Part shown: one piece after another, positions 19,530 through 27,262 of the stretch
Position numbering within the stretch: position 1 is the stretch's first letter
Layout of the letters: each line of letters starts with the position of its first letter
Assembly (NCBI GenBank): GCA_001560895.1
Contig: CP014326.1
Coordinates: 818,001 to 882,000 of the forward strand
From: Streptococcus mitis
GTDB taxonomy: Bacteria > Bacillota > Bacilli > Lactobacillales > Streptococcaceae
Direction of reading: 5' to 3'
Length of the DNA: 64,000 nt
Program-made: the position numbers and the translations under genes
The notes under the pieces: generated by a model
The model's database searches: none
What the model saw: only the letters and a program-made list of their open reading frames with translations
Told to the model about the DNA's origin: nothing

Positions 19530-19745
19530 AATATATCGTGCTCGATGCAGGTTATGGTAGCGAATAAAACTATGTTTTTATTTGTGAATGGTGAAAGATA
19601 CTGCTTATTCCCTATACCATGTATCAGAAGGAATTAACTTAAAAGCATCAGACTAGCACAGATAACCTAATGAATTGGAAATATATTGAAAACAAAGATT
19701 AGTTTATAAGATTTGGAATCGTTTTCTGTCATAATCTTTCAGGAA
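19530..19745 (+). pseudogene. Remnant of an IS1182-like transposase
   Basis: The frame starting near 19530 reads FKYIVLDAGYGSE, then a stop, NYVFICEW, a stop, and LLIPYTMYQKE, with a later NWKYIENKD block. DAGYGSE...NY and IPY.M..KE are signature spacing of IS1182-type transposases. Several stops and missing flanks show it is dead. No inverted repeats remain that I can see. Confidence 0.5.
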
Positions 19746-19750
19746 AGTAG

Positions 19751-19779
19751 TTGCTAAAAGATCTAAAAATTGATAGAAT
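19751..19779 (+). promoter_or_regulatory. Promoter of the aquaporin gene
   Basis: TTGCTA (19751-19756), 17-bp spacer, TAGAAT (19774-19779) preceded by TGA (extended -10), 37 bp before the ATG. Confidence 0.75.
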
Positions 19780-19816
19780 AATGATTGTCTAAAAAATTTT
19801 AAGGAGAATCTATCAA

Positions 19817-20722
19817 ATGGATTTCACATGGGCAATTAAATATGCCACTGAATTTTTGGCCACTGCTCTTTTGATCATTCTTGGAAATGGTGCAGTTGCC
19901 AACGTTGAACTTAAAGGTACGAAAGGTCACCAAAGTGGCTGGATCGTTATCGCTGTTGGTTACGGTATGGGGGTTATGATTCCTGCCTTGATGTTTGGTA
20001 ACGTATCTGGAAACCACATCAACCCAGCCTTCACTCTTGGACTTGCAGTCAGCGGTCTATTCCCTTGGGCACAAGTTGCGCCTTATATCATCGCACAAGT
20101 TTTGGGTGCTATCTTTGGTCAAGCCTTGGTTGTGGCAACACATCGCCCATACTACTTGAAAACTGAAAATCCAAACAACATCTTGGGTACTTTCTCAACA
20201 ATTTCAAGTTTGGATAATGGTTCAAAAGAATCACGCTTTGCAGCAACTGTTAATGGTTTTGTAAACGAGTTTGTTGGTTCATTTGTCCTTTTCTTTGCAG
20301 CGCTTGGTTTAACTAAAAACTTCTTTGGTGCTGAACTAGTGTCAAAAGCGCAAGCGGCTATCAATTCTCAAGTTGCTCAAGCAACTACTCAAGGTCAAAC
20401 AATTCCTCAAGAACAAGTGACAGCAGCACTTGATCAAGCTAAAGAACAAGTAGCACCATTTATGACATCTGGTCTTGGAATTGCTCACTTGGCACTTGGA
20501 TTCCTTGTTATGGCCTTGGTAACATCACTTGGTGGACCTACAGGACCTGCCTTGAACCCAGCCCGTGACTTGGGACCACGTCTCCTTCATGCTTTTCTTC
20601 CAAAATCAGTTCTTGGTGAGCACAAAGGCGATTCAAAATGGTGGTATTCTTGGGTACCAGTAGTAGCACCTATCGCAGCAGCAATTGCAGCAGTAGCTGT
20701 TTTCAAATTCCTTTACCTATAA
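19817..20722 (+). CDS. MIP-family aquaporin / glycerol facilitator
   Basis: The 301-residue protein has six membrane spans and both pore half-helices: NPA in GNHINPAFTLG (about residue 72) and NPA in GPALNPARDLGPRL (about residue 248). The aspartate after the second NPAR marks the glycerol-conducting branch. A hydrophilic insert of roughly 45 residues rich in Q and A (about 176-220) sits in a loop and is typical of the lactic acid bacterial subgroup (Gla-like). It likely passes glycerol, water and small solutes. It has its own promoter. Its 3' flank is the decayed IS1167 copy, so its original terminator seems lost. Confidence 0.92.
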   Translation: MDFTWAIKYATEFLATALLIILGNGAVANVELKGTKGHQSGWIVIAVGYGMGVMIPALMFGNVSGNHINPAFTLGLAVSGLFPWAQVAPYIIAQVLGAIFGQALVVATHRPYYLKTENPNNILGTFSTISSLDNGSKESRFAATVNGFVNEFVGSFVLFFAALGLTKNFFGAELVSKAQAAINSQVAQATTQGQTIPQEQVTAALDQAKEQVAPFMTSGLGIAHLALGFLVMALVTSLGGPTGPALNPARDLGPRLLHAFLPKSVLGEHKGDSKWWYSWVPVVAPIAAAIAAVAVFKFLYL

Positions 20723-20728
20723 GAAATT

Positions 20729-21647
20729 GAGTTCTCTATCCATTGTAATGGATTGAAGCAAAGATAAGATCTAGAAAGGGCAAATTTTGTCCTTTCTTTT
20801 TTGATATTGCGAATTGTAAAAAACTGTTTTTTGAAGTTGTCAAAGTTTCGAAAATAAAAGGTATTGCATTGGATAAGATTATTATTCTCTCCTAATTTTA
20901 TGTTGGAACAAGGTAATTGAAGGGCGGTGATTATGAGGCTGGGACAAAAAGATTTTGATTTTAGGAATTCTTTATTATAAATTTTTAAAATCGATAGATT
21001 AGACAAAAAAGCGAACAATACAGAATTCTGAGTGTCAGATAACTCATTTTGTTCGCTTTTTATATTTAATGTTAGACTTTTGTCCTAGACCCAGCCTGAA
21101 AGCGAGGAAGAACTAGCTCTAGATTCTTCTCAATGAGTACGCAAAACCTTACTTTAGAAGTAAAAATGTAAGAGATTATAGTGGTGCTTTAATTCTTCTT
21201 AGTAACTCAAGAGTGTCTCTATAATCTCTTTAGTAGTTAAGCGCATACAAAAAGTAGGCGATACAATAGTTTACTGCTGTGCTGTTAGTAGAGGTTGATG
21301 ATCATGTACTCATGAAATTTTTGATTAAATTGCTTCATGGTTTGGCATGACTTACAACTTGCCTTAAGTATTGAAGTAGAATAGTCTGGTGGACTGTTTT
21401 AGCCGGAATTTAGGAATATAATAACAAATGGTAAAAAGGATTAAGAATGATTTTAGCGTTTAGGACTTAGTATGAGAAAAAAAGTTTTCAATATCAAGCA
21501 GTTGTGATAAAATGTAATTGTCCCATAGGATTCTTTCTAATGATTGTTTGATTGCTTTTCATTATAGATTTTATGGGACTTTTTCTACATCAAAATAGGC
21601 TCCATAATATCTATAAGGGATTTACCCACTATAAATATTATAGAGCC
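20729..21647 (-). mobile_element. Decayed IS1167/ISL3 remnant
   Basis: Both ends resemble the intact copy at 9819-11232: the left end (ttgtaatggattgaagc, cctttcttttttgatatt) and a right end nearly identical over about 140 bp, closing tattatagagcc at 21647. The transposase, on the minus strand, is riddled with stops and deletions (about 0.9 kb remains, including an inserted 163-bp repeat). No target duplication is visible. It fills the gap between the aquaporin gene and ebfC and ends seven bases before the ebfC stop codon. Confidence 0.85.
20935..21097. repeat. Inverted-repeat mini-element nested in the IS remnant
   Basis: The insert begins gaggctgggacaaaa and ends ttttgtcctagacccagcct, an imperfect inverted pair, and interrupts sequence that aligns with IS1167 on both sides. 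It carries a hairpin of AAAAAAGCGAACAA (21005-21018) with its complement near 21049-21062. I know the aggctgggacaaaa motif as a common streptococcal repeat but assign no formal name. Confidence 0.6.
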
Positions 21648-21654
21648 TTTTTTA

Positions 21655-21954
21655 TTAGAATGGCAATTTCCCGGCGAAAGCACCTAGTTTTTTCTTGGTA
21701 GTTTCATCGATTTGTTCAAGAGCAGAGTTGATAGCTTGAACAGTCATATCTGAAAGTGTTTCAAGGTCTTCTGGGTCAACGACAGCTGGATTGAAGTCAA
21801 TGCTGACAACTTTCTTATCGCCAGTTAAGGTCGCTTGGACAAGATCTTGAGCAGATTTGCCAACAAATTGCATAGCAGCAAGTTCTGCTTGGCTTTGTTC
21901 CATTTGTTTTTGAAGTTTCTGTGCTTGACGCATCATATTTTGCATGTTCATCAT
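21655..21954 (-). CDS. YbaB/EbfC family nucleoid-associated protein
   Basis: The 99-residue protein is a complete YbaB/EbfC: an N-terminal Met/Gln-rich coiled helix ([19 protein letters not shown]), a central beta sheet, and a C-terminal helix ending in the GKLPF tail. Family members form DNA-binding dimers with a tweezer shape; regulatory roles vary by species. The ATG at 21954 follows AAAGGAAA with a somewhat long spacer. It is divergent from the iron-uptake operon. Its 3' end abuts the IS remnant, so its own terminator has been lost or replaced. Confidence 0.92.
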
Positions 21955-22047
21955 GGTGATTTACTGTTTCCTTTTACAATTATTTTCTTTCCTATTTTAT
22001 CAATTTTGAGGTTAAAAGTCTAATATTAGTTTAAATTTAAAACATTA

Positions 22048-22062
22048 AATTGTCTGAAAATT
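22048..22062. promoter_or_regulatory. CodY-like box upstream of the iron-uptake/Tat operon
   Basis: AATTGTCTGAAAATT matches the CodY consensus at 14 of 15 positions and ends two bases before the -35 hexamer at 22065. Confidence 0.6.
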
Positions 22063-22064
22063 TA

Positions 22065-22093
22065 TTGAAAAATGAGTGAAAACATGATATAAT
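22065..22093 (+). promoter_or_regulatory. Promoter of the efe-tat operon
   Basis: TTGAAA (22065-22070), 17-bp spacer, consensus TATAAT (22088-22093) preceded by TGA (extended -10), 46 bp before the ATG. Confidence 0.8.
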
Positions 22094-22139
22094 GAAACGT
22101 AAAATTAATTCAGGGAGCCTGAACCAATAGGAGTATACA

Positions 22140-23012
22140 ATGAAAAAACTAGGTTTTGTCCTTTTATCTTCAGCCTTGCTATTGACTGCTTGTGCTAATA
22201 ATCAATCTAAGCAAAGCAACACAAGTGATTCCTCTAAGGTGACAGCCTTGTCTGAAGACAAGCAAAAAATGCTTGATAAGGCCACAGCTGACTATAAGAC
22301 TTTTGTGCAAGAGCAAATCGATAAACTGTTGACAGATACGGAAGGCTTTGTCAAACTGTTGAAAGAAGGCAAGTTAGAAGAGGCTAAGAAGGTTTATCCA
22401 CTGATTCGTATGTCTTATGAGCGTTCAGAGCCGATTGCCGAGAGTTTTGGTGAGTCAGATGTCAAGATTGACTTCCGTTTGGCAGACTACATGGACGAAA
22501 ACAAGACAGAGGAAGGTTGGTCAGGTTTCCACCGTATCGAACGTATCCTTTGGGAAGACAATACAACTAAAGGAACTGAAAGTTACGGCGATCAGTTGGT
22601 CAATGATATCAAGGAATTGAAAGCCAAGATTGCAACTGTAGATGTGGACTACAAGGTTATGTTGACTGGAGCAGTTGACTTGCTTAACGAAGTAGCGACA
22701 AGCAAGATTACAGGTGAAGAGGAAATTTATTCTCATACAGACTTGTATGACTTCCGTGCCAATATCGAAGGTGCTGAGAAGATTTTCCAACTCTTTAAAC
22801 CTTTACTAGAAAAATCAGACGCTAACCTAGTTAAAGAATTGGAAGCAGATTTCAAGTCTGTTAATAGTTTGCTGGACAAACATATGACAGACAAGGAACA
22901 CTACAAACTCTATACAGATTTGACAAAAGAAGATACCAAAGAATTGTCAGAAGCGGTGACAAAACTTGGTGAACCTCTATCACAAATGGGTAAATTTCTT
23001 AGTGGAGAATAA
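22140..23012 (+). CDS. efeO: Iron-uptake lipoprotein EfeM/EfeO (imelysin family)
   Basis: The 290-residue protein has a lipoprotein signal peptide ending LLTAC (Cys at about residue 18), so it is tethered to the outer face of the membrane. The rest is an imelysin-like (M75) helical domain with the GFHRIER motif (GxHxxE) implicated in metal binding. It lacks the N-terminal cupredoxin domain of E. coli EfeO, so it corresponds to the short EfeM type. It is the first gene of a five-gene operon with a DyP peroxidase, an FTR1 permease and Tat genes. The likely role is to bind iron and present it to EfeB/EfeU. Confidence 0.9.
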   Translation: MKKLGFVLLSSALLLTACANNQSKQSNTSDSSKVTALSEDKQKMLDKATADYKTFVQEQIDKLLTDTEGFVKLLKEGKLEEAKKVYPLIRMSYERSEPIAESFGESDVKIDFRLADYMDENKTEEGWSGFHRIERILWEDNTTKGTESYGDQLVNDIKELKAKIATVDVDYKVMLTGAVDLLNEVATSKITGEEEIYSHTDLYDFRANIEGAEKIFQLFKPLLEKSDANLVKELEADFKSVNSLLDKHMTDKEHYKLYTDLTKEDTKELSEAVTKLGEPLSQMGKFLSGE

Positions 23013-23017
23013 GAGTT

Positions 23018-24232
23018 ATGACTGAAAAAGACGAAAAGTTTTTTGAAAAGAAAATGGACCGTCGAGAATTTCTAAAAAAAGCAGGGATTGGAGGGGCTGG
23101 TTTAGCGCTAGGGCTCTCTGGTGCTTCTGCTTTTTTCGCACCTAAGCTAGGAAGTCAGGAAAAAATCTCGTACGGAAATGAAAAAATTGCTTTTTATGGC
23201 AAGCATCAAGCTGGGATTAGTACGCCCATGCAAAAAAATATCTATTTTGTTGTCTTAGACTTGCATACGACGGATAAGGATAAGATTATCCAGTTGTTCA
23301 AGGATTGGACGGATTATAGTGCCAAATTGGTAGAGGGAGAATTGGTCAAAAAAGACGGCCAGAATACTCTCTTGCCTCCTAGCGATACTGGGGAAACAGT
23401 CGGGCTTAACCCGCATCGTTTGACCCTGACTTTTGGTGTCTCTGCCAGTTTCTTGAAAAAGATGAACTTGGAAAACAAGCGTCCTCAATTGTTCAGGGAT
23501 TTACCGCCATTCCCTAAAGAGCAATTGCGTGAAAAATATACTGGTGGTGATATTGTCATCCAGGCCTGTGCAGATGATGAGCAGGTTGCCTTTCATGCGA
23601 TTCGCAACCTCATCCGTAAGGGGAGAAATGCCGTGACCCTCCGTTGGAGTCAGTCTGGATTTGCAGCAATCGGGGATCGAATGGAGACTCCGCGTAACCT
23701 CTTTGGTTTTAAAGATGGAACAGCAAATCCAAGCAAGGAGAAAGACTTTGACCGCGTTATCTGGGCTGATAGTAAGGACTGGATGGAAAATGGTTCTTAT
23801 ATGGCAGTTCGTCGGATTCAGATGTTTTTAGAGACCTGGGACCGCACTAGTCTTGAAGAACAGGAAAATACCTTCGGTCGTTACAAGGAAAGTGGTGCCC
23901 CCTTTGGTAAGAAAAATGAATTTGATGAAGTGGATTTGAGTCTCTTACCTGATGATTCGCATGTTCGTTTGGCTAAGGAAGTGGACAAGCCACTTTTGCG
24001 TCGTTCTTATTCTTACTCTGATGGGATTGATGAAAAGACTGGCCAGTTCGATACGGGTTTGCTCTTCATTTCTTTCCAGAAGGATCCAGATAACTTTGTT
24101 AAGGTTCAAACCAATCTAGGTGCTACAGATAAGATGAATGAATACATTACTCACATCGGTAGTGGACTCTTTGCTTGCTTTGGTGGTGTGGAGAAAGGAG
24201 GCTACATTGGTCAGAAATTATTGGAAGGCTAG
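23018..24232 (+). CDS. efeB: Deferrochelatase/DyP-type peroxidase EfeB with Tat signal
   Basis: The 404-residue heme protein begins with a textbook twin-arginine signal: DRREFLKKAG followed by a hydrophobic GGAGLALGL stretch (about residues 11-40). The DyP domain carries the GFKDGTANP motif with the catalytic aspartate, and a conserved proximal histidine is expected in the SHVRLA block. In the EfeUOB system it is proposed to oxidise ferrous iron or release iron from heme outside the membrane. It is the only visible Tat substrate here and its operon carries tatC and tatA. It starts six bases after efeO; its end overlaps the next gene. Confidence 0.93.
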   Translation: MTEKDEKFFEKKMDRREFLKKAGIGGAGLALGLSGASAFFAPKLGSQEKISYGNEKIAFYGKHQAGISTPMQKNIYFVVLDLHTTDKDKIIQLFKDWTDYSAKLVEGELVKKDGQNTLLPPSDTGETVGLNPHRLTLTFGVSASFLKKMNLENKRPQLFRDLPPFPKEQLREKYTGGDIVIQACADDEQVAFHAIRNLIRKGRNAVTLRWSQSGFAAIGDRMETPRNLFGFKDGTANPSKEKDFDRVIWADSKDWMENGSYMAVRRIQMFLETWDRTSLEEQENTFGRYKESGAPFGKKNEFDEVDLSLLPDDSHVRLAKEVDKPLLRRSYSYSDGIDEKTGQFDTGLLFISFQKDPDNFVKVQTNLGATDKMNEYITHIGSGLFACFGGVEKGGYIGQKLLEG

Positions 24233-25904
24233 AAGCTGGTTATTGGTTTTAGTTCTGTCATTTTTAATTCTTTCCCCAGTAGGTGCCCAAGAAAGCTTGA
24301 GTTCTTACTTTGTAAAAATCACAGATGCTTCTAAAGCGGTCAAAAATGGGAATCAGTCTGAAGCCCAGAAACTCGTTCAGGAGATGGCAACAGACTTTGA
24401 AAGAGTAGAAGATAGCAATTCTGAGGCTGGTAAGGTTGTTAAGGAAAAGTTAGCTCAATCAGGCGAGATTACTGAAGACAAACTAACCGAAATATCTGCA
24501 GCCCTATTAGCCTTTGAAAAAGAACAAAATCCTGTTGACCTAGATGCGGAAAAGGAAAAGTTGGTAAACCGTCTAAGTCCTCGTTTTGAAGCCTTGGAAC
24601 AAGCCATTGCCTCCAAAGATTTGGAAAAGGTTCGAGAAGCCTTTAAGAAAATGAATTCCACTTGGACCATCAATGAAAGTGTGGTTCGTGACAATAGTAC
24701 AGCCCATTATGGCCGTGTTGAAACAGCTATTTCTTTCTTGCGTAGTAGTATGGAAACCGAGCCTACAGATTTTAACTCAATCCAGACTTCCTTTGAGAAC
24801 TTAAAAAAGGCTATTGATGATTTTGTAACTGGAAAAGAAATAGCAGCAACATCTTCGGATTTGACTCTCAAAGACGGCATTGCCCTTTTGAAGAAGGCTT
24901 TGGAACAATTTCAAGCTGGTGATCAAGCATCAGGAGCCGCTAGTATGAAGGAATTCATCACTATCTGGCCAACAATTGAAGGTTCTGTTAGCACGACCAA
25001 TCCTTCCCTCTATACTCGAGTGGAAAGTGAAAGCCCTGTGATTATGGTCAAGGGAAGTGAAAAGGAATACCAAGAAAAATTAGAAAAACTGATTGCAGAT
25101 TTATCACAAATTGATACCAGTGCACGTTACAATGCCTTTGATGCTATGCTGATTCTCCTGAGAGAAGGTGTAGAGGCTCTTTTAATTGTCATGGCCTTGG
25201 TAACAACCTTGAAAGCAGCCAAGATGCGAAAGGGACTTAAGTGGGTTTATGGTGGTGCTATCACTGGAATTATGGCCAGTCTGGTCATTGCTTTCATCCT
25301 GCAAATTGCCTTTCCAGCAGTAACATCAGGTTCCAATCGTGAAATCATCGAAGGAGCAGTTGGGATTTTTGCAGTTGCTATGATGATTTTGATTGGAATC
25401 TGGCTTCACAGCAAATCCTCAGTCAAAAAATGGAATACCTTTATGGAGTCACAAATGGAAACGGTGACCAAGACAGGTTCCTTTATTTCCATGTTTGCTC
25501 TCAGTTTCCTAGCTGTTTTCCGTGAGGGAGCAGAAACCATTCTCTTTTATGTTGGAATTTTACCAAGGATTTCCAGTTTTGAATTTGTCTTGGGAATTTC
25601 ACTTGCCTTGCTGATTCTAGTAATTATTGCCATCGTGATGAACAAGGCCAGTCAATTCTTCCTGCCACATAAGGTTTTCTTTATCTTGACATGGATAATT
25701 TATGCCTTAGCCTTTAAGATGCTTGGGGTTAGTATCCATGCTCTTCAGTTGACCAATATGGCACCAAATCACTTGCTGACAGGATTTCCAACAATCGACC
25801 TGCTTGGAATTTACCCAAGTTGGGAAGGTTTGATCAGTCAGCTAATCTTTATTATTATTATCTTGATTGTCACTTTCAGACAGGGTGAAGAATACGATGG
25901 ATAG
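24207..25904 (+). CDS. efeU: FTR1-family iron permease EfeU
   Basis: I place the start at TTG 24207, five bases after a perfect AAAGGAGG; the longer frame from ATG 24138 lies wholly inside efeB. This gives a 565-residue protein with a cleavable signal peptide (ending SPVGAQ), a helical extracytoplasmic domain (about 30-305), and a seven-helix permease. Both iron-channel motifs are present: R319-E-G-V-E323 and R439-E-G-A-E443. It imports ferric or ferrous iron across the membrane. It overlaps efeB by 26 bp and tatC by 8 bp, so the genes are translationally coupled. Confidence 0.92.
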   Translation: MVRNYWKARSWLLVLVLSFLILSPVGAQESLSSYFVKITDASKAVKNGNQSEAQKLVQEMATDFERVEDSNSEAGKVVKEKLAQSGEITEDKLTEISAALLAFEKEQNPVDLDAEKEKLVNRLSPRFEALEQAIASKDLEKVREAFKKMNSTWTINESVVRDNSTAHYGRVETAISFLRSSMETEPTDFNSIQTSFENLKKAIDDFVTGKEIAATSSDLTLKDGIALLKKALEQFQAGDQASGAASMKEFITIWPTIEGSVSTTNPSLYTRVESESPVIMVKGSEKEYQEKLEKLIADLSQIDTSARYNAFDAMLILLREGVEALLIVMALVTTLKAAKMRKGLKWVYGGAITGIMASLVIAFILQIAFPAVTSGSNREIIEGAVGIFAVAMMILIGIWLHSKSSVKKWNTFMESQMETVTKTGSFISMFALSFLAVFREGAETILFYVGILPRISSFEFVLGISLALLILVIIAIVMNKASQFFLPHKVFFILTWIIYALAFKMLGVSIHALQLTNMAPNHLLTGFPTIDLLGIYPSWEGLISQLIFIIIILIVTFRQGEEYDG

Positions 25905-26628
25905 AAAAGAATTGACAATCGTTGAACATCTGGTAGAATTTAGAAAGAGATTATTGGAAGTGGTCATTTGTTTCTTTTTGGTATTCTGTGTCTCCTTGCT
26001 TTTCGCAGACCAGATTTACCAGTATGTGACCCAATCTTTTCAGCAAAAGTTGATTGTTTTAGGGCCAAATGATATTTTATGGATTTACATACGCTTAGCT
26101 AGTCTGATGGCCTTTACTATCACCCTACCTTACACGGTGTATCATATTTGGTCTTTCATTAAACCTGGTTTAAAGAAGGAAGAAGCTAGAGCTATTTTTG
26201 CTTATATTCCAGCTAGTTTCCTTTGTTTTCTAGTTGGACTGGCTTTTGGTTTTTACTTTGTAACACCAGCCTTACTTCAGGTTTTATTAGGGCTAGGAGA
26301 AGGACTATTTGAAACGCAGTTAACAGCCCAAAATTATCTGTCCTTTGTTTTTCAAACGACCTTGCCCTTGGCTCTGATTTTTGAATTGCCGGTTATCATT
26401 GCCTTTTTGACGTCGATTGGGCTCATTGGACCAGAATTGTTGATTGCTTATCGCCGATATGCTTATTTTATCTTATTGGTACTTGCAGTCATCTTGACAC
26501 CAGCCGACTTTGTTAGTGATTTGGCAATGACTGCCCCCTTGATTTTACTCTATGAATTGAGTATTGCTATCAGCAAACACATTATGAAACGCAAGCAGAA
26601 AGGAGCGAGAAATGGGAATCTTACGTGA
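25897..26628 (+). CDS. tatC: Sec-independent translocase subunit TatC
   Basis: A 243-residue polytopic protein with the TatC landmarks: the N-terminal EHLVEFRKRL, the LPYTVYHIWSFIKPGL loop and six hydrophobic spans. TatC recognises the twin-arginine signal. The start is the ATG at 25897, overlapping the efeU stop; the upstream in-frame ATG lies in efeU. The gene is in an iron operon with the Tat-signal protein EfeB, which implies a dedicated pathway. Confidence 0.94.
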   Translation: MDRKELTIVEHLVEFRKRLLEVVICFFLVFCVSLLFADQIYQYVTQSFQQKLIVLGPNDILWIYIRLASLMAFTITLPYTVYHIWSFIKPGLKKEEARAIFAYIPASFLCFLVGLAFGFYFVTPALLQVLLGLGEGLFETQLTAQNYLSFVFQTTLPLALIFELPVIIAFLTSIGLIGPELLIAYRRYAYFILLVLAVILTPADFVSDLAMTAPLILLYELSIAISKHIMKRKQKGARNGNLT

Positions 26629-26782
26629 TATCGGAGCACCAGGATTGATTATCATCGTTTTAGGAGCTCTCTTAATCTTTGGACCAAAACGATTGCCTGA
26701 ACTAGGCGAATCAATTGGTAAAATGCTGTCCGAATTTAAAAAAGCAGTTAAAGGAACTGAAAATCAAGATAAAGAAGAGTAA
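26612..26782 (+). CDS. tatA: Twin-arginine translocase subunit TatA
   Basis: A 56-residue protein: one membrane helix (GLIIIVLGALLIFGP), the conserved FGPKRLPELG hinge and an amphipathic helix (ESIGKMLSEFKKAV) with a short charged tail. It forms the pore with TatC; a minimal TatAC system without TatB is usual in Firmicutes. GGAGCGAG precedes the ATG, and the gene overlaps tatC by 17 bp. It is the last gene of the operon and is followed by a terminator. Confidence 0.94.
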   Translation: MGILRDIGAPGLIIIVLGALLIFGPKRLPELGESIGKMLSEFKKAVKGTENQDKEE

Positions 26783-26796
26783 ATCTGGCCTAATTA

Positions 26797-26852
26797 AAAA
26801 ACTTTGTACTCTGGTAACCATTGTGTGGCAATCGAGAGTGCAAAGTTTTTTT
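26797..26852 (+). terminator. Terminator of the efe-tat operon
   Basis: AAAACTTTGTACTCT (26797-26811) pairs with AGAGTGCAAAGTTTT (from 26835) with one mismatch, followed by a T run. A solo gaggctggaaca motif follows directly. Confidence 0.85.
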
Positions 26853-26892
26853 GAGGCTGGAACATGAAAACAGCAGTTAATTTCAAGAAACA

Positions 26893-26920
26893 AAAAAGAA
26901 CAGCTGAAACTGTTCTTTTT
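26893..26920 (-). terminator. Terminator of rpmE2
   Basis: AAAAAGAACAG (26893-26903) pairs with CTGTTCTTTTT (26910-26920) across a six-base loop; it lies four bases past the rpmE2 stop and works in either direction. Confidence 0.8.
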
Positions 26921-26924
26921 ATCA

Positions 26925-27167
26925 TTATTTGAGACCGTATTTTTTGTTGAAACGATCCACGCGTCCATCTGCTTGAGTGAACTTTTGACGTCCAGTGTAG
27001 AATGGGTGTGAGTCTGATGAAATTTCCACACGGATCAATGGGTAAGTTTCGCCTTCGAACTCAACTGTTTCGTTAGAGCGTTTTGTTGAACCGCTAAGGA
27101 ATTGGTAACCAGTAGTTGTGTCCATGAAGACAACTGGGCGATATTCTGGATGGATATCTTTTTTCAT
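26925..27167 (-). CDS. rpmE2: 50S ribosomal protein L31 type B
   Basis: An 80-residue ribosomal protein from the ATG at 27167, which follows AAAGGAAA; the frame runs 14 codons further up without a ribosome-binding site. It matches type B L31 ([42 protein letters not shown]). It lacks the CxxC zinc ligands of type A, so it is the zinc-independent form. In many bacteria type B is expressed in zinc limitation, but in streptococci it is often the only copy; that cannot be seen here. Confidence 0.95.
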
Positions 27168-27262
27168 TTTGCAATATTTCCTTTCTGCCATGGTCTCTTT
27201 GCGAGCCATAGATTGTTACCATACTAGTCTATCAGATTCTGAAAAGTTTGGCAAGTATTTTA

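Larger units (their letters stand above)
19045..19816. other. Intergenic region of 772 bp between sufB and the aquaporin gene
   Basis: It holds the sufB terminator (19132-19186), a RUP-like element (19248-19355), debris of an IS1182-like transposase (about 19530-19745) and the aquaporin promoter. A poor match to a CcpA cre site (ttggaatcgttttctg, 19713-19728, three mismatches) lies upstream of that promoter. A 19-codon hydrophobic ORF at 19431 has a ribosome-binding site but nothing else to support it. Confidence 0.55.

Noticed and set aside
19713..19728. CcpA cre site upstream of the aquaporin gene
   Set aside because: Three mismatches to the consensus, including conserved positions; too weak to call, though glycerol genes are often CcpA targets.
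24138..24206. Upstream ATG as start of efeU
   Set aside because: It lies within efeB and would place 23 residues ahead of the signal peptide; the TTG at 24207 has a perfect ribosome-binding site.
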